DNA of 33,042 bases from Candidatus Gastranaerophilales bacterium (GCA_944324855.1 CALUXY010000017.1:1-33042); one strand, 5' to 3'; positions 1-8,556 are shown, counted from the stretch's first letter. Numbers and translations are program-made. The notes: generated by a model from the letters alone, not told the origin.

Positions 1-597
<597 letters not shown>

Positions 598-620
598 TCA
601 ATTTTATTAATTATTTGAGC

Positions 621-654
621 AAAAGTTTTACATTAAATAAATGTAAAACTTTTT
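621..654 (+). terminator. Rho-independent terminator after serS
   Basis: A perfect 14-bp stem (621-634 with 640-653, AAAAGTTTTACATT and its complement) closes a 5-nt loop and runs into a short T tract. The stem is AT-rich. Because it is nearly symmetrical and lies between convergent genes, it could also stop minus-strand transcription from the pdxJ operon. Confidence 0.8.
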
Positions 655-739
655 GTTATATAGTTGCACAAAATAATAGCAATGTAATTTCAACCAAATA
701 ATTTACCCCTAATCAGCTTACAGAGGCAAGATAATTTGA

Positions 740-1054
740 CTAATTATTCAATCTGTTTTCTTCTTGTTTTATATAGTTGCAATCGCTTTCAAGGCGTTTG
801 TCTTCCATTGCATCAATTAGTTCTTGGATATCTTTAATTTGTCCGAGTTCAAATCCGACTTCTGCTAATAAAACGCAGTTATTGCACAGTCTGTAATTCC
901 CGTATTGAATAGAACCTGCAAGGCATGCTTCTTCTCCACAGGCATCACATTGAAAAATTTCATTCTCTGAATCCGGATTATCGTCTATATCATCTTTTTT
1001 CATCTGTTCAACTACAAGCTGCATTTCTTTTACAACTTCTTCTTTTGATTTCAT
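740..1054 (-). CDS. Small Cys4 (zinc-ribbon-like) protein of unknown function
   Basis: A 104-residue protein I do not recognise. The central segment holds two CxxC pairs, CDACGEEAC and CNNC, spaced like a small zinc ribbon. The flanks are acidic or lysine-rich and helical, with no signal peptide or membrane segment. It is the last gene of the minus-strand operon murT-pdxJ-this gene: its ATG lies 2 nt after the pdxJ stop and has a GAGGTGA ribosome binding site inside the pdxJ 3' end, which supports translational coupling. Zinc binding is inferred from the Cys spacing only. It could equally be a redox or structural protein. The reading frame itself is well supported by operon position and ribosome binding site. 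Confidence 0.8.
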   Translation of the reverse strand: MKSKEEVVKEMQLVVEQMKKDDIDDNPDSENEIFQCDACGEEACLAGSIQYGNYRLCNNCVLLAEVGFELGQIKDIQELIDAMEDKRLESDCNYIKQEENRLNN

Positions 1055-1056
1055 TT

Positions 1057-1773
1057 TTATTTCACCTCAACAAGTTCTTTCATTTCTTTAACAGCTTGCG
1101 GTAGTCCTACAAATACTGCTCTTGCAATAATACTGTGCCCGATGTTAAGTTCTACAAGATCCGGTATTTCATGCATTCTTTTAACATTTTCATAGTTTAA
1201 ACCATGTCCCGCATTTACTTTTAAACCTAGTGTTTGGGCAAACGCTGCTGCACCTTTGAGTGCCTGGAAAGATTCTTCTTCTTTTTCACTGCCGAAGTCT
1301 TCCGAATATCTCCCTGTGTGCAACTCAATGAATGGAGCCCCGGCTTTATATGCTGCGGATACTTGTGATATATCAGGATCGATAAACATACTTACTTCAA
1401 TTCCTCTTTCAACAAGCGGTTTTACAAATGCTGTTGCCCTATCTAATTGACCTGCAACATCAAGTCCGCCTTCTGTTGTAAGTTCCTGTCTTTTTTCAGG
1501 TACTATACAAACTGCATGCGGTCTTAAATGTAGTGCAATATCTTGCATTTCGTCAGTCATCGCCATCTCAAGGTTTAAACGAACTTTTGGTAATGCTCTT
1601 ATTGCTTGAACGTCAGAATCTTTTATATGGCGGCGGTCTTCTCTTAAATGTGTAGTAATTGATGATGCTCCTAGATCCATGCAAATTCTGGCAGCTGTTA
1701 AGACATTAGGGTCAATTCCTCCTCTTGCATTTCTAAGTGTTGCAACGTGATCTATATTAACTCCTAATAGCAT
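1057..1773 (-). CDS. pdxJ: Pyridoxine 5'-phosphate synthase
   Basis: Condenses 1-deoxy-D-xylulose 5-phosphate with 3-amino-2-oxopropyl phosphate to give pyridoxine 5'-phosphate (DXP-dependent vitamin B6 route). Family signatures appear in order: GVNIDHVATLRNARGG at the N terminus, THLREDRRHI, NLEMAMTDEM, CIVPEKRQELTTEGG, IELHTGRYS, and NAGHGLNYENV close to ELNIGHSIIARA at the end. At 238 residues it has normal length. I chose the ATG at 1773 rather than the in-frame ATG at 1794. The former has AAGGAG at 1783-1788 and gives the family's usual N terminus; the latter would run into the murT 3' end. Only 1 nt separates it from the murT stop, so the two are co-transcribed. Confidence 0.96.
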   Translation of the reverse strand: MLLGVNIDHVATLRNARGGIDPNVLTAARICMDLGASSITTHLREDRRHIKDSDVQAIRALPKVRLNLEMAMTDEMQDIALHLRPHAVCIVPEKRQELTTEGGLDVAGQLDRATAFVKPLVERGIEVSMFIDPDISQVSAAYKAGAPFIELHTGRYSEDFGSEKEEESFQALKGAAAFAQTLGLKVNAGHGLNYENVKRMHEIPDLVELNIGHSIIARAVFVGLPQAVKEMKELVEVK

Positions 1774-1774
1774 A

Positions 1775-3097
1775 TTATTTTTCTCCTTTTTCATTCAAAT
1801 GAAGTAATGCAGTATATGTCGGCAGGATTGTTATTTTGCTTTTATCAGGTGTTGTGCTGACAAATTTTACAGCTTTGTCAATATTCGGTATTACTTTTAC
1901 GTTATCAATTCCTGCATATTTTAATCTTACAGCCATATCGTATGCTCTAATACCTGATGTAATTATTGTTTTCTTTGCATCTTTCAACAATTCAAAATCT
2001 GTATCCCATAACCAGGAAACATCTCTGCCGTCTGCGTAGTTGTCATTTATAATGATAAGTATATTTGAATCAAAATCTATTGTTTTTAATACTTCACTAG
2101 CGCCTGTCGGGTTTTTTATCAGCTGTATGATAGTTTTTCTTCCGTTAATTTCTTTAACTTCGCTTCTGCCAAATGCTGTTTTAAATGATGCAAGTGCTTT
2201 TTGGATATCTGTAATTCCTAATTCAAAAGAAACAGCTATTGCCGCAAGTGCGTTGTATGCATTGTATAAACCAATTAATGGGATTTTGAATGAATATTCT
2301 TTGTGCTCAATATTCATATTTATTATTGAGTAGTCATCGTATATTGTGACATCTGCGGAATATTTGCATTGCGGACGTTTGTAACCGCAGTCGCAATAAT
2401 AATGACCTTGTTGTGCATAAAATCTTGTTTCGTATTTTAATGTCTTGCCGCACCAAGGACAGTTTAATGTTTCCATTGGGGCTTTTGACTCAATATTTTT
2501 ATTATTATATGTAACACTGTTAAACCCGTAATATATTGGTTTTTTGTCACCAAGTGCTCTGAAATTCACAACCATCGGGTCATCTGCGTTTAGTATTAAT
2601 TGAAGGTTTCTGTTTTTATCAATAGCATTTTGAATCTTTTTAGCAGTGGTGCTGAGTTCTCCATACCTGTCCAGTTGGTCACGGAATAAGTTTGTTACAA
2701 CAAGATAGTCTGATTTTATATTGTCATAAAGTTTTGATAAATAAGCTTCATCAGATTCAAGAACTGCAAAATCATAACGTTTAAAAGGGGATACTCCTAA
2801 TACGAAAGTATTTGCAATACCTGTCAGCATATTAGCGCCTTTTTCATTATGTAATACGGTATGTTTTGTATTTTCAATAATATGTGACAATATTCCGGAT
2901 GTCGTTGTTTTGCCGTTTGTGCCTGTTACGGTTATACATTTTTTCATGTATTTTGATACTTCTTTCAAAAAATCCGGCTCAATTTTTAGTGTAATCAGTC
3001 CAATAAATGAAGTTCCGGATGATTTGCCGTGCATTTTTATCATTAGTGATAAAAACTTAGCCAATATTAATAACATATAAAATTTTATTCGTTTCAT
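1775..3097 (-). CDS. murT: MurT-like Mur ligase (lipid II isoglutaminyl synthase subunit), no adjacent gatD
   Basis: MurT with GatD amidates the D-glutamate of lipid II to D-isoglutamine during peptidoglycan synthesis. Seen here: a hydrophobic N-terminal helix, the Mur ligase ATP-binding loop TGTNGKTTT (about residues 58-66), and a four-Cys insertion at about 212-243 (CPWC...CDC...C) typical of MurT. A C-terminal domain of the MurT type (formerly DUF1727) follows, including NDNYADGRDVSWLWD. The 440-residue length fits. I start at 3097, where GGAGT lies 8 nt upstream, rather than at an ATG 21 codons earlier that would run into the divergent promoter. MurT is normally encoded next to gatD. Here the next genes are pdxJ and a Cys4 protein, so any GatD must lie elsewhere. 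Confidence 0.9.
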   Translation of the reverse strand: MKRIKFYMLLILAKFLSLMIKMHGKSSGTSFIGLITLKIEPDFLKEVSKYMKKCITVTGTNGKTTTSGILSHIIENTKHTVLHNEKGANMLTGIANTFVLGVSPFKRYDFAVLESDEAYLSKLYDNIKSDYLVVTNLFRDQLDRYGELSTTAKKIQNAIDKNRNLQLILNADDPMVVNFRALGDKKPIYYGFNSVTYNNKNIESKAPMETLNCPWCGKTLKYETRFYAQQGHYYCDCGYKRPQCKYSADVTIYDDYSIINMNIEHKEYSFKIPLIGLYNAYNALAAIAVSFELGITDIQKALASFKTAFGRSEVKEINGRKTIIQLIKNPTGASEVLKTIDFDSNILIIINDNYADGRDVSWLWDTDFELLKDAKKTIITSGIRAYDMAVRLKYAGIDNVKVIPNIDKAVKFVSTTPDKSKITILPTYTALLHLNEKGEK

Positions 3098-3118
3098 AAA
3101 ATAGTACTCCAAGCGGAT

Positions 3119-3147
3119 TTGCAATATTATCAAACTACATATATAAT
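3119..3147 (+). promoter_or_regulatory. Sigma-70-type promoter for the small membrane protein operon
   Basis: TTGCAA (3119-3124) and TATAAT (3142-3147) are separated by exactly 17 nt. This predicts a start near 3154, about 24 nt before the ATG at 3178. It sits in the divergent gap with murT. Confidence 0.65.
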
Positions 3148-3177
3148 CATAATAGTACAAAAAAGTAATTAATAAAA

Positions 3178-3528
3178 ATGTTTTTTTTAGTTCTAATAAT
3201 ATTCATAGCTCAATTAATATTACTTGCAATAGTGGTTTCAGCGCTATTGAATCTTGATATAAAGATATTGCTGTTGACAGATAAGCTTGAACTGCAAAAT
3301 AAATGGTTAATATCAAAGCTTGCTTCTGTAGAAAAAGTTTGTTTTTCTACAAAGAAAATAATAAAGAAAAATAAAGATAAATTCTACAAAGCACAACGTT
3401 TATTTCTTATAGGGAGAGGCTTAGGAATTTTAGAATGGTTTTTACTTTTGTTTTTAAAGCCTCTGGGGAAAAAGTTCCTGCTCGGTTATAAACTTGCTAA
3501 AACAGCTTTTAAAGAGTTGTCAACGTAA
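3178..3528 (+). CDS. Small membrane protein of unknown function
   Basis: A 116-residue protein without a recognised family. The first 23 residues form a strongly hydrophobic membrane helix. A helical, lysine-rich middle (KKIIKKNKDK) follows, then a second hydrophobic or amphipathic stretch (GILEWFLLLFLKPLG). It starts a run of four small membrane-anchored proteins on the plus strand, the next two being YtxH-like and DUF948-like, which suggests a shared envelope role. No clear ribosome binding site precedes the ATG, although a consensus promoter lies 31 nt upstream. The start is therefore less certain than the frame. Confidence 0.7.
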   Translation: MFFLVLIIFIAQLILLAIVVSALLNLDIKILLLTDKLELQNKWLISKLASVEKVCFSTKKIIKKNKDKFYKAQRLFLIGRGLGILEWFLLLFLKPLGKKFLLGYKLAKTAFKELST

Positions 3529-3544
3529 AAAAATATGGTATAAT
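3517..3544 (+). promoter_or_regulatory. Candidate extended -10 promoter inside the 3' end of the preceding gene
   Basis: TTGTCA (3517-3522), 16 nt, then TATAAT (3539-3544) preceded by TGG, an extended -10. The predicted start (about 3550) falls at the edge of the GAGAGG ribosome binding site of the gene at 3564, so a transcript from here would have almost no leader. It may act as a second, internal promoter of the operon. Confidence 0.5.
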
Positions 3545-3563
3545 TGTTGAGAGGTAATAAATA

Positions 3564-3875
3564 ATGAGTGAAAACAAATCTTCAATAGGGTTCGGTCTTG
3601 GACTAATTGCCGGTGTAATAGGCGGTATTATTGCAGGTGTATTATATGCCCCTGAATCTGGTGATAAAGCTAGAAACAAATTAAAAGAAACAGTTTGCGA
3701 TTTGGCGGAAAAACATTCCCCTGAAGTTAATCAAGCTAAAAAACGAGCTTTTGAATCAATTGATTTGTTCTGTTATAAACTTGAACGTCAATATAAAAAG
3801 TTTAATAATATGTTGAAATCAAAAAAAATGAGAAAAGCTAAAGAGCTTGAAGATACAGAGTACGATTTTAATTAA
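3564..3875 (+). CDS. YtxH-like (gas vesicle-type stress) membrane protein
   Basis: A 103-residue YtxH-family protein. It has a Gly-rich N-terminal membrane helix (FGLGLIAGVIGGIIAGVLYA), then the family signature APESGDKARNKLKE and a charged helical tail. YtxH proteins are small membrane-anchored proteins, known in Bacillus as part of the general stress regulon; their molecular role is unknown. GAGAGG lies 9 nt before the ATG. A second YtxH-like gene closes the same operon at 4329, so there are two copies flanking a DUF948-like protein, an arrangement like ytxG-ytxH. It likely acts at the cytoplasmic face of the membrane. Confidence 0.85.
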   Translation: MSENKSSIGFGLGLIAGVIGGIIAGVLYAPESGDKARNKLKETVCDLAEKHSPEVNQAKKRAFESIDLFCYKLERQYKKFNNMLKSKKMRKAKELEDTEYDFN

Positions 3876-3889
3876 GAGGAGAATTTGTT

Positions 3890-4252
3890 ATGGATAATGC
3901 AAGTCTGTATCAAGGGCTTACTTTTCTTGCATGGACAAGTGTAGTCTTTTTGATAGTTGTAGGTGTATTTATTGTTAAAGTTTTGTTTGATTTCTCAAGA
4001 CTATTGACTTTAGTTAATCAGACGGCAGAATTAGTTAGAAAATCTGCGGAACCGATTCTTAATGATGTTACAGAATCTGTTAGTATTATTAATGGTTTAG
4101 TAAAAAGGACTGAATCTAATGTTAACCGGTTGAAAAATATTTCAGGCAAACTTGGAAAGTTTACTGTTGCAGTGATATCAAAATCTTCTGCTCTGGCAGG
4201 AGTTGTAGCAAAAGGTATTTTTAGTTTAATTAAAGCCGGTTTCAAAAAATAG
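3890..4252 (+). CDS. DUF948/YtxG-like membrane protein
   Basis: A 120-residue protein. One N-terminal transmembrane helix (FLAWTSVVFLIVVGVFIVKV) is followed by an amphipathic helix with the pattern expected for DUF948: LTLVNQTAELVRKSAEPIL, then VTESVSIINGLVKRTESNV. The C terminus is weakly hydrophobic and lysine-capped. AGAGGAG precedes the ATG at normal distance, and the gap to the previous gene is 14 nt. In Bacillus, ytxG (DUF948) and ytxH are neighbours in a stress operon, and the same pair is seen here. The function is unknown; a membrane-anchored coiled-coil scaffold is plausible. Confidence 0.8.
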   Translation: MDNASLYQGLTFLAWTSVVFLIVVGVFIVKVLFDFSRLLTLVNQTAELVRKSAEPILNDVTESVSIINGLVKRTESNVNRLKNISGKLGKFTVAVISKSSALAGVVAKGIFSLIKAGFKK

Positions 4253-4328
4253 GTAAAAAAGATTAGTTAAACTGATAATGAAACAAAGCTATGTTGTAAT
4301 AAAATGAATTTGTAAAGGAGATATAAAT

Positions 4329-4598
4329 ATGTCAGTATCAAGATTTTTAGCAGGATTCGCAGTCGGTGCAGGCTTAGGTGCTATTGCGGGAATCCTTTTA
4401 GCTCCTCAATCAGGTGAAGAAACAAGGGAAATGCTTGGTTCTATGGCTAAAGATGTTGCAGAAAAAACAGATGAAACTGTGAAAGATATTCAAGAAAAAG
4501 CGGATCACATAGTTTCTGATATGCAGCAAAAAGGAGACGAGATTATTTCTAAGATTCAAGATTTAATCAACAAACAAAAAGAAGAAGTTATGGAGTAA
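4329..4598 (+). CDS. Second YtxH-like membrane protein
   Basis: An 89-residue protein with the same plan as the one at 3564: a Gly/Ala-rich membrane helix (FAVGAGLGAIAGILLA), the signature PQSGEETREML, then a long charged amphipathic helix that is almost certainly coiled coil (VKDIQEKADHIVSDM). AAGGAG lies upstream of the ATG. A 76-nt gap separates it from the DUF948-like gene, longer than elsewhere in the operon, so an extra promoter is possible. The last four codons and the stop form part of the terminator hairpin. Confidence 0.88.
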   Translation: MSVSRFLAGFAVGAGLGAIAGILLAPQSGEETREMLGSMAKDVAEKTDETVKDIQEKADHIVSDMQQKGDEIISKIQDLINKQKEEVME

Positions 4599-4614
4599 TC
4601 CATAACTTCTTTTT
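4582..4614. terminator. Bidirectional terminator with the stop codon in its loop
   Basis: A 13-bp perfect stem (4582-4594 with 4599-4611, AAGAAGTTATGGA and complement) has a GTAA tetraloop that contains the TAA stop of the YtxH-like gene. A T run follows on the plus strand. On the minus strand a T-rich stretch also follows, so it can serve the convergent gene ending at 4614. Confidence 0.85.
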
Positions 4615-5936
4615 TAATATCTGATATTTAGCGGTTCGTTTTTTTCCGGAATATATTTTTGATAATTAGGGTATTTATCATGGAGTCTTGGCGGTAATGT
4701 GCGGAATGCTTTTTCAGGGCTGACTTTGTAGCGTGAGATATCTACATTTATACCATTTTCTGCAAGTTTATCTTTTAACAAATACGGGTACCATTCATAG
4801 CCTTTTAGTTTTCCTTTGTGAATATTGCTTATAATATCATTCATATATTTTTGTGAGTATTTAGGGATTCCCGGGTACATTTTTATAAATGCTCTGATAG
4901 GCAGATTCCCTCTTGCCTCATTTCTTGCTTTAGTTGTAAGCATAAAGTTGCCTTCGGAATTTTCTCCGCCTAAGGAGTCTGCATCAATATGTTCTATTGT
5001 TGCTACTGATTGATTAAGCAGTCGTTCCGCGATTTCTTTATTTGAACGATCTGCGTATTTTATTACAAATGCATTTGCACTGGTATTTGATGTCGGCAGT
5101 TTTCTTGCAATATTAATTATCTCTTTATATTCATCTTTATAATTTGGCAGGTATTTGTGTTTTAAATCAATAATTAAATCAACAGGAGTTTTGCCATCTT
5201 TCGCATGCTCTAATTGTTCGTTTTGAAATCTTTCCGTCGCTTCTGCTAATTCTGCTAATCCATAAAATTTATGTTTTGATAAGATTTCTTTTTCTGTTTT
5301 ATCTAAAATTTCTTCACATTGATGTCTTATTAGTTTATTGATAAATGCTTTACGTTTAAAAGGATGTTTATCATCGTCTTTATAAATACGCTGGCGCCCT
5401 TCTTTTAATTCTGCTGCCACTTTTTTACGATTTTTGGGGGACATATTAGCACTTGCTTCTTCAATTTTATCAAGTACTTTCATTTGTTCGTTTCTTAATA
5501 GTCCCATACTAAAAGGTTTTTGCCTTTGTAATATTTCTGAAAAATTCGTAAATCTATCTTTTTTAGTTTCAATTTCAAATAATTTAAAAACGTTATGCTC
5601 TACAGGCAGCATTGAAGATTCATACTTTTTGAGATAAGCAACTTTGGCTCTTGTATTAGGTTGTTTGGCAAGCGTTTTTGAAATATTTTGCATTTGATCA
5701 AATGTCAGAATAGTTACTCCGCTGTATGGGTCAGTTATTCCTTCTAAGCCTTTTAAAAAACGACCGTTTGAAGTGTCATTACCGTTATTTCCGGTAAAAT
5801 TAATACCGGTTGTAGAACAACGGGTAAATGTATCTGCAGGCTGTGTGAATAATACTGCAGTATTATTCCGTTGTTTGTTTTGATGCACAAACAACGGATT
5901 ATTCTTATTAATAGCTATTGATTGAATTAAATTCAT
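4614..5936 (-). CDS. HNH-type nuclease-like protein with lineage-type N terminus
   Basis: A 440-residue protein. The C-terminal part holds an HNH-like pattern: E315-H316-I-D-A-D-S-L-G-G-E-N326, then N330, N339 and RGN. This matches the EHxxPxSxGGxNxxxN layout of HNH endonucleases. Upstream, DPYSG (about residue 70) resembles the first strand of a treble clef but lacks the usual Cys pairs. The N terminus is low in order and carries DTFTR...INFTG, a short pattern I associate with Gastranaerophilales proteins (from memory, not checked). The middle is charged and helical. No signal peptide or membrane helix is seen. Nuclease activity is an inference. The ribosome binding site is weak, but the start is the first Met and gives the N-terminal signature. 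Confidence 0.75.
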   Translation of the reverse strand: MNLIQSIAINKNNPLFVHQNKQRNNTAVLFTQPADTFTRCSTTGINFTGNNGNDTSNGRFLKGLEGITDPYSGVTILTFDQMQNISKTLAKQPNTRAKVAYLKKYESSMLPVEHNVFKLFEIETKKDRFTNFSEILQRQKPFSMGLLRNEQMKVLDKIEEASANMSPKNRKKVAAELKEGRQRIYKDDDKHPFKRKAFINKLIRHQCEEILDKTEKEILSKHKFYGLAELAEATERFQNEQLEHAKDGKTPVDLIIDLKHKYLPNYKDEYKEIINIARKLPTSNTSANAFVIKYADRSNKEIAERLLNQSVATIEHIDADSLGGENSEGNFMLTTKARNEARGNLPIRAFIKMYPGIPKYSQKYMNDIISNIHKGKLKGYEWYPYLLKDKLAENGINVDISRYKVSPEKAFRTLPPRLHDKYPNYQKYIPEKNEPLNIRY

Positions 5937-5993
5937 TTATCTACACACCAAATTATATTTATATAAAACGTTTTTTTATAGAAATTTGCTAGT

Positions 5994-6797
5994 TTATATT
6001 TGAATATTTACAATTTCAAATAATTTGTTAAGCGGATTATAATAGTTTTCCAGAAATAACTGTTTAAATATTTCAAATGTTTTTGGTGCAAGAGTCATTG
6101 TTTTATTTTTGTCCAGATATAGTCCTTCAATAAATCTTGCAAATAGCTCTGTCGGTTCATTATAATACTTATTTAGTTTTCTGATACGTCGTGTAACTGA
6201 TGTTTGTTTTCTTTGACATGATTTTAGTTTTAAGTACGAAACAAACTCTTCCGGAATGTCAGGAAATTCTTTTTCTATATTTATAATAGAATATGTTTTA
6301 TAACTGAACCAGTGCAGAACTTTTACTGCATCGTATTTCAATAAATGTTTAACATCTGAAAATCTTGAGTACTTTGTAAAAGGTTTAAATTCTTCCCCGC
6401 GTTTAAAATTTGGATATTTCTTCTTTATTATTTGTTCGTGGTAAGAAATTGTTTCTTTTATATTTTCTTTTTGAGTAAGTAATTTTTCAAGTTTTGAGTT
6501 TTCATCAACAAAATTTGTGACTTTTTGTAATTCCTCATATAAAAAATTTTCATTGGTATTAAATATAGGGAAAAAATCTTTGCATAACGGTTTCTTTTTA
6601 TAAATAATATAATGGGAAAATTCGTGAATTAATGTTGGTATAATTCTTTCAGGACGAATATTTTTAGAAATATCAATTCTATTCAACCTGAAAAATCCCT
6701 GGTGTCCAAGTGCTTTGGTTGTTGTGTGTACTTCAAGACCAAGGGATTTAAAAAATATTATTATATCTTTGCTTAGTTCGTTTCGTGTACAATCCAT
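5994..6797 (-). CDS. HExxH metallopeptidase-like protein
   Basis: A 267-residue protein with the zinc protease motif H58-E-F-S-H62 in the context RIIPTLIHEFSHYI. Further on comes EPTELFARFIEG (about 216-227), which may supply the third, glutamate ligand as in ImmA/IrrE-type gluzincins. No signal peptide is present, so it is predicted to be cytoplasmic. The ATG lies inside the 3' end of cutA (25-nt overlap) and no clear ribosome binding site is seen, so translation is probably coupled to cutA. The next gene downstream is the HNH-type protein, 57 nt away. The substrate is unknown. A large helical insertion sits between the HEFSH motif and the ELFARF segment. Confidence 0.72.
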   Translation of the reverse strand: MDCTRNELSKDIIIFFKSLGLEVHTTTKALGHQGFFRLNRIDISKNIRPERIIPTLIHEFSHYIIYKKKPLCKDFFPIFNTNENFLYEELQKVTNFVDENSKLEKLLTQKENIKETISYHEQIIKKKYPNFKRGEEFKPFTKYSRFSDVKHLLKYDAVKVLHWFSYKTYSIINIEKEFPDIPEEFVSYLKLKSCQRKQTSVTRRIRKLNKYYNEPTELFARFIEGLYLDKNKTMTLAPKTFEIFKQLFLENYYNPLNKLFEIVNIQI

Positions 6798-7087
6798 TTC
6801 ATATAATCTTCGCTGCAGTTGATAACCGGAACGGCTATAACTTCCGGTACACTGTATGGGTGAAGTTCGTTAATTAATGAGTTTATTCTTTCAAAATTGC
6901 TGCGTACTGTTTTAATTGTTAGAAGAATTTCTTTTTCCTTGCAATAATCTCCATCCCAGGAGAAGATTGATTCTACCCGGTCTGTCATACTGATACAAGC
7001 CGCAAGATGATGTTTGATAAGTGTATTTGCAATACTTTTTGCGGATTTTTTATCCGGCACAGTACAATAAATAAGTATGATATCCAT
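6773..7087 (-). CDS. cutA: CutA1-like divalent cation tolerance protein
   Basis: A small trimeric cytoplasmic protein of the CutA1 family, linked to divalent metal tolerance; its exact biochemical role is unsettled. At 104 residues it has normal length. Family features: an N-terminal beta strand IILIYCTVPDKKSA, the segment LAACISM, SIFSWDG, then KEILLTIKT and the conserved LHPYSVPEVIAVPV near the end. It is the first gene behind a strong minus-strand promoter (7132-7159) and overlaps the downstream metallopeptidase-like gene by 25 nt. A GGGGAG-type ribosome binding site precedes the ATG. Confidence 0.95.
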   Translation of the reverse strand: MDIILIYCTVPDKKSAKSIANTLIKHHLAACISMTDRVESIFSWDGDYCKEKEILLTIKTVRSNFERINSLINELHPYSVPEVIAVPVINCSEDYMKWIVHETN

Positions 7088-7131
7088 TTCTATATAACTC
7101 CCCGTATCATAAGATATTTATCTCTCGTCTT

Positions 7132-7159
7132 ATTATAACAGTATTACAAAGAAATGCAA
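7132..7159 (-). promoter_or_regulatory. Extended -10 promoter for cutA
   Basis: On the minus strand: TTGCAT (7159-7154), 16 nt, then TATAAT (7137-7132) preceded by TGT. The predicted start near 7125 leaves a leader of about 38 nt that carries the ribosome binding site. Confidence 0.7.
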
Positions 7160-7170
7160 ATTCTTAACAT

Positions 7171-8556
7171 TTAAAATATTTTATTAGGATTAAGTATGTT
7201 TTTAGGGTCAAATACGTATTTTATTTTTTTCATGTATTCTATTGCATTATTATCAACGGCCATTGAAAGATATTTTTTCTTTTCGGCACCGATACCATGC
7301 TCTGCAGATAAGGTTCCGCCAAGTCTTATTGTCAGTTCATAAATTTCTTCTTTGGCCTTTATATAGTTGCTATGTTCTTCTTCATTTTCTAGATTAAGTG
7401 CAATTTGCGGATGAACGTTTCCGTCGCCGACATGCCCTACAATACAGGTCGCAAGGCTGTATTTATTACAAATATTATTGATTCCGTTGATTAATTCCGG
7501 AAGTTTGGAACGTGGTACAATTACATCATCTGTTACGACATCCGGTCTTAATTTTGCAGCAGCAGCAAAAGAAGAACGTCTTGCAGTCCATATCTTTTCG
7601 TATTCTTCCTGAGTATTAGAGATTGTTATATCTGTAGCGTTTGATGAGGCAAGAACTTCTTTCAGTTTATCCCCGTCTTTTTGTACCGATTCATTTGTCC
7701 CGTCTATTTCAATAATTAGTGCTGCAGTTTTGTCTGTTTTCAAATTCGCAGGATAAAATTTTTCAACGGTTGTAATTGAGTTATTATCCATAAAATCAAT
7801 TGTTGACGGGAATATTTTTGAGTCAATAATGTTGTTAACAGATAATGCGGCATCCTCAATGTTATCAAAATACGCAAGCATTACTCTAGAACTTTCAGGT
7901 TTTGGTATAAGCTTTAAAGTTGCTTCGACGACTATACCTAATGTCCCTTCGCTTCCGATAAACAGTTGTGTTAAAGGATATCCTGTTGCATTTTTAATTG
8001 TATTGCTGCCTGTAATCATAAGAGAACCATCAGCTAATACTACCTTTAAACCGAGAACATAATCTTTTGTTGTGCCGTATTTAAATGTTTTAGGACCGCC
8101 CGCTGATTGGGCTATTGCTCCGCCGATTGTTGATACACGTAAATTAGACGGATCAGGCGGGAAAAATAAACCTAATTTTTCAACTTGTTTTTGGAGTTCG
8201 CCTACAACAAGTCCCGGTTGTACAATTGCGGTCATATCTGTTTTATTGATACTTATAATTTTGTTCATTTTGGACAGATTCATTACAATTCCGCCAAAAT
8301 CAGGAAGACAGGCTCCGATAAGATTTGTGCCTGCGCCTCTTGCAGTTACCGGTATATTATTCTGATTCGCAAATTTCAAAACTTTTTGAATATCTTCAAT
8401 TGTTTCCGGAAAAATAACTGTATCAGGATTTTTGTCTGATACTCTCGTATTTGTTCCGTCTTGAGAATATACGTAACATTCTTCTAATGTCGATAGAATA
8501 TTATCTTTCGGCAGAAATTTTTCTAATTCATCTATAATTTTATTCTTCGTCAACAT
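7171..8556 (-). CDS. FAD-linked oxidase of the GlcD/D-lactate dehydrogenase type
   Basis: Flavoprotein that oxidises a 2-hydroxy acid such as glycolate or D-lactate. A 461-residue protein with the PCMH FAD-binding fold: PVTARGAGTNLIGA (about 70-85), then STIGGAIAQSAGGPKTFKYG, and the C-terminal FAD-oxidase domain with GHVGDGNVHPQI and GGTLSAEHGIGAEKKKY. Length and motifs match GlcD. No glcE/glcF-type Fe-S partner is in the window. The start overlaps the 3' end of the giant coiled-coil gene by 17 nt and has no strong ribosome binding site, so it is probably translated by coupling. The substrate cannot be told from sequence alone; D-lactate and glycolate are the main candidates. Confidence 0.9.
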   Translation of the reverse strand: MLTKNKIIDELEKFLPKDNILSTLEECYVYSQDGTNTRVSDKNPDTVIFPETIEDIQKVLKFANQNNIPVTARGAGTNLIGACLPDFGGIVMNLSKMNKIISINKTDMTAIVQPGLVVGELQKQVEKLGLFFPPDPSNLRVSTIGGAIAQSAGGPKTFKYGTTKDYVLGLKVVLADGSLMITGSNTIKNATGYPLTQLFIGSEGTLGIVVEATLKLIPKPESSRVMLAYFDNIEDAALSVNNIIDSKIFPSTIDFMDNNSITTVEKFYPANLKTDKTAALIIEIDGTNESVQKDGDKLKEVLASSNATDITISNTQEEYEKIWTARRSSFAAAAKLRPDVVTDDVIVPRSKLPELINGINNICNKYSLATCIVGHVGDGNVHPQIALNLENEEEHSNYIKAKEEIYELTIRLGGTLSAEHGIGAEKKKYLSMAVDNNAIEYMKKIKYVFDPKNILNPNKIF

